Assembly (NCBI GenBank): GCA_964602715.1
Contig: CAZRSB010000005.1
Span: 1 to 64,000, forward strand
Length of the DNA stretch: 64,000 nt
Direction of reading: 5' to 3'
Source of the DNA: Natronoplasma sp964602715
Lineage (GTDB): Archaea > Thermoplasmatota > Thermoplasmata > Halarchaeoplasmatales > Halarchaeoplasmataceae
The position numbers were made by a program, and so were the translations under genes. The notes under the pieces are model-generated. The model was given only the letters and a program-made list of their open reading frames with translations, made no database searches and was not told the origin of the DNA. The number at the start of each line of letters is the position of its first letter. The first letter of the stretch is position 1. This document shows, piece by piece, positions 61,612-64,000 of this stretch.

Positions 61612-62112
61612 ATGGGAATTCAAGAAAAGATTGCGTCTGAGGAGTCAATGCAAATTGTGATATTCAGGCTAGGAGAGGATTACCTCTCCTGTCCTATTTC
61701 TCAAGTGAGGGAGATAATACAATTAGAAAAAGTAACGCCGGTTCCTTCGACTCCAGAAGAGATTCGAGGGATCATCAACAGGAGAGGAGAGATAATAACC
61801 ATTGTAGATCTTCCCAAAGTTATAGATGTAGGTTTAAAGCTCAAGGAAACCGAGTCTCAACTTCTGATATTGTACAGTGAGGATGAAAATGTTGGAGTGA
61901 TGACTTCAGAAGTCACTGAGATTCCAACTGTTGATACGAACTCCATTGAACCTCCATCTGATACTATGGAAACCCCGATAAATAGGGAATATTTGGAGGG
62001 CATAATAAAACGAGAGGAAAGATTAGTTCTTTTCGTCGATCTGTTGGCATTGGTGGAAAATCTCTCTCAGCAAGATTTAGATAGAGCCGCTGAATTCGGT
62101 GAAGGTGAATGA
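61612..62112 (+). CDS. cheW: CheW coupling protein, copy 2
   Basis: The 166 residues differ from the first CheW at only a few scattered positions, for example EKVTPVPSTPEEIRG against EEVTPVPSTPKEIRG. The two copies must come from a recent duplication together with the receptor and kinase. It follows the soluble receptor by 18 bp. The last residues diverge (EFGEGE). Confidence 0.95.
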   Translation: MGIQEKIASEESMQIVIFRLGEDYLSCPISQVREIIQLEKVTPVPSTPEEIRGIINRRGEIITIVDLPKVIDVGLKLKETESQLLILYSEDENVGVMTSEVTEIPTVDTNSIEPPSDTMETPINREYLEGIIKREERLVLFVDLLALVENLSQQDLDRAAEFGEGE

Positions 62113-62181
62113 AAAACAAAATTTTAATTTTTACTCTTTATTATCTTTTATTCTGATTTGATTATTAATATTAAAGACAAT

Positions 62182-62196
62182 AATATTTATAAGGTA
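62182..62196 (+). promoter_or_regulatory. Promoter core of third receiver-kinase
   Basis: AATATTTATAAGGTA is the same 15-mer as at 54531-54545 and lies about 52 bp before the next ATG. AGGAGG at 62237-62242 is the ribosome site. Confidence 0.5.
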
Positions 62197-62247
62197 CAAA
62201 GAGGATATTTAGTACCAATACACCCCCAAAAATAATAGGAGGCTATA

Positions 62248-64000
62248 ATGAAGGTTTTGATGGTAGATGATGAACAGGCCTTTTTAGATCAGGCTGAACT
62301 TTTCCTCGAAGAAGTGAATGAGGATTTAGAGATAAATAAAGCCTTTTCAGCTAGTGAAGGTTTAGAACTGATCGAGAAAAATGATTATGATGTCATAGTT
62401 TCAGATTATCAGATGCCAGAGATGGATGGTCTAGAGTTTTTAGAGATAGTGAAAACAGAGAGAGATATGGAAATACCCTTCATCTTTTTCACAGGAAAAG
62501 GAAGAGAAGAAGTAGCTATGGAAGCGCTGAACCTCGGAGCCGATAGATACCTCAAGAAAGGAGGAGATCCCAAAACTCAATTTAAGGTTCTCGCTCAAGC
62601 TATTTCACAGGAATTTTGGCATTATGAAACTAGAAAACAGTTAGAACTCACGAAGAGTTCCGTAGATAAGTCTACTACCGGAATATTTTGGGTAAATCCG
62701 GAAGGAAAATTTCTTTATACAAATCGAAGGGTGGAAGAAAAACTTGGTTACTCAAAAGATGAATTGCAAGAGATGTATGTATGGGATGTGGATGTTGATC
62801 ACGAAAAAGACGAAAAAATAAGAAAAAAACATTGGGAGAGGCTTAAAGAAGAAAGGTCTGAAAGGATAGAAAGGAAACACAAAACAAAGGAAGGAAAGGT
62901 ATTTCCTGTTGAAATATATAGGAATTATATTAAACATGGTGACAGGGAACTTGAGTTTGCATTCGTGAATGATATCACGGAGAGAAAAAGAAAAGAAGAA
63001 GAATTAAAGGAAAGTGAAAAGAGATATAGAAGATTATTCAACAGTATTAACGTGGGTTTAGTTGTTCACGATAGCGAAGGTAATATAGTTTCAGCTAACC
63101 CTGCTGCTGAGAAAGCTTTAGGATCGAAAGAAAAAGAGTTACAGGAAAAAGGGTTGAATTACTGGAGAGGAATATTATTTGAAGAAGATGGAGATTCTAT
63201 GGATATCCAGGATTTCCCAGTTTCTAAAGTATATGACTCCAAAGAAGAAGTTCAAGAATCTGTTATCGGTATATCTCCACCAGGCTCGGAGGGGATAAGA
63301 TGGTATGTTATTAGTGCTATTCCCCATCTCAACGATGAAGAAGAGATTCAAAGAGTCGTAACATCTTTCAAAGAGATAACTGAACTCAAAAGAACTGAAG
63401 ATGCTTTGAGGAAAGCTGAAAAGAAATACAAGAGTTTGTTCTATGATACACCACTAGGTACACTACGTTTCGATGAAAATGGTGTTATAACAGACTGCAA
63501 TGAAAAATTTGTAGAGATAATAGGTTCTTCTAATGAAGCTCTTATCGGCTTTGACATGATTAATGAATTAAAAAACAAAGATTTACTGGAAGAAGTGGAG
63601 AACTCACTTAGTGATGGTAAAGGATATTATGAAGGGGAGTACACCTCTGTGACTGGAGGTAAAGCCACCTATGTTAGAGTTTTATTTAAAGGATTGAAAG
63701 ACGACCAAGGAAATATACAAGCAGGTATGGGCCTAGTCGAAGATATAACTGAAAGGAAAGAAAAGGAAGAAAAACTCAAAAAAAGTGAAGAAAGATACAG
63801 GAGATTATTTGAAACAGCTCAAGATGGAATGTTGATACTAGATGCCGAAACTGGTATCATTAAAGATGCGAATCCCTACATCCTAAACCTGCTGAATTAT
63901 TCAAAAGATGAACTGATCGGGAAAAAAGTATGGGTATTAGGGTCTTTTGATAATGTAGCGGAAAACAAGAAAAAGTTCGAAGAATTGGTTGAGGAGGGAT
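62248..64000 (+). CDS. Receiver-PAS sensor kinase, cut by window end
   Basis: The frame is open for 584 codons to the window edge. It begins with a receiver (1-120; KVLMVDDEQAFLDQ, SDYQMPEMDG, FFTGKGREE, YLKKGGDP) and then at least four PAS domains (about 135-250, 255-385, 390-505, from 510), each ended by a DITE(R/L)K-type linker. The histidine kinase domain is expected beyond the edge by analogy with the two other receiver-kinases. AGGAGG precedes the ATG. Confidence 0.88.
   Translation, partial: MKVLMVDDEQAFLDQAELFLEEVNEDLEINKAFSASEGLELIEKNDYDVIVSDYQMPEMDGLEFLEIVKTERDMEIPFIFFTGKGREEVAMEALNLGADRYLKKGGDPKTQFKVLAQAISQEFWHYETRKQLELTKSSVDKSTTGIFWVNPEGKFLYTNRRVEEKLGYSKDELQEMYVWDVDVDHEKDEKIRKKHWERLKEERSERIERKHKTKEGKVFPVEIYRNYIKHGDRELEFAFVNDITERKRKEEELKESEKRYRRLFNSINVGLVVHDSEGNIVSANPAAEKALGSKEKELQEKGLNYWRGILFEEDGDSMDIQDFPVSKVYDSKEEVQESVIGISPPGSEGIRWYVISAIPHLNDEEEIQRVVTSFKEITELKRTEDALRKAEKKYKSLFYDTPLGTLRFDENGVITDCNEKFVEIIGSSNEALIGFDMINELKNKDLLEEVENSLSDGKGYYEGEYTSVTGGKATYVRVLFKGLKDDQGNIQAGMGLVEDITERKEKEEKLKKSEERYRRLFETAQDGMLILDAETGIIKDANPYILNLLNYSKDELIGKKVWVLGSFDNVAENKKKFEELVEEG

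Overview
The window is archaeal. It carries archaeal-type PEP carboxylase, GGGP and DGGGP synthases (isoprenoid ether lipids), ribosomal protein S8e, SRP19, a fused tRNA-splicing endonuclease, DUF2070, and genes preceded by TATA elements about 25-30 bp upstream of start codons (leaderless pattern). DNA is AT-rich. The gene set fits a euryarchaeal-grade, non-methanogenic heterotroph (no Mcr or full Mtr complex is visible here); I cannot name the lineage. The acidic ectodomain of the large chemoreceptor would fit a saline habitat, which is only an inference.

Region 1 (1-9530): a ten-gene LysW (alpha-aminoadipate) lysine operon on the minus strand, read homocitrate synthase, homoaconitase large and small subunits, homoisocitrate dehydrogenase, LysW, LysX, LysY, LysZ, LysJ, LysK, with a divergent Lrp-type regulator. 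Only one LysW/X/Y/Z/J/K set is present, so it may also serve arginine synthesis. Region 2 (9600-12730): PEP carboxylase (anaplerosis toward aspartate and lysine precursors), an 800-bp spacer with a MITE-like element, and an RHH/PIN toxin-antitoxin pair. Region 3 (12900-23150): an aspartate-to-methionine cluster: aspartokinase, ASA dehydrogenase, MetX, a MetF-like reductase, a soluble MtrA and an MtrH (methyltransferase subunits borrowed from methanogenesis), an XRE-CBS regulator, an IS remnant, MetY and prephenate dehydratase. MetX and MetY make homocysteine; MetF, MtrH and MtrA are proposed to deliver its methyl group.

Region 4 (23290-32700): tRNA-Thr, a CdrS-like RHH regulator followed by a short FtsZ-like GTPase lacking the C-terminal domain, a QueF-family enzyme, carbamate kinase, an aminotransferase, a flavin reductase, HisRS, a DUF2085 protein, S8e, SRP19, EndA and a phosphodiesterase. 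Region 5 (32670-42690): an AT-rich spacer, tRNA-Gln with an adjacent tRNA-derived hairpin, the lipid operon UbiA/GGGPS/DUF2070, tRNA-Asp, PAP2, DUF488, creatininase family, hemerythrin, an alkaline-phosphatase-superfamily enzyme and an enolase-superfamily epimerase.

Region 6 (42960-64000): a large sensory island. It holds three receiver-first PAS histidine kinases (the last runs off the window), a receiver-PAS-PadR protein, a membrane chemoreceptor with about eight HAMP repeats, a soluble chemoreceptor split by one in-frame TAA, two near-identical CheW proteins and a double-domain KaiC followed by a KaiB-like thioredoxin-fold protein. The unit receptor/CheW/receiver-kinase is present twice with the same promoter core, flanking the KaiC-KaiB-like pair. 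No CheA, CheB, CheR or CheY gene is visible. Peroxiredoxin and a ferritin-like gene lie inside the island.

The most interesting candidates are the MetF-MtrA-MtrH methionine methyl-delivery module, the KaiC-KaiB-like pair between two duplicated chemoreceptor/kinase units, the truncated FtsZ with its RHH partner, the receiver-PAS-PadR fusion and the frame-interrupted aspartokinase N-terminus.
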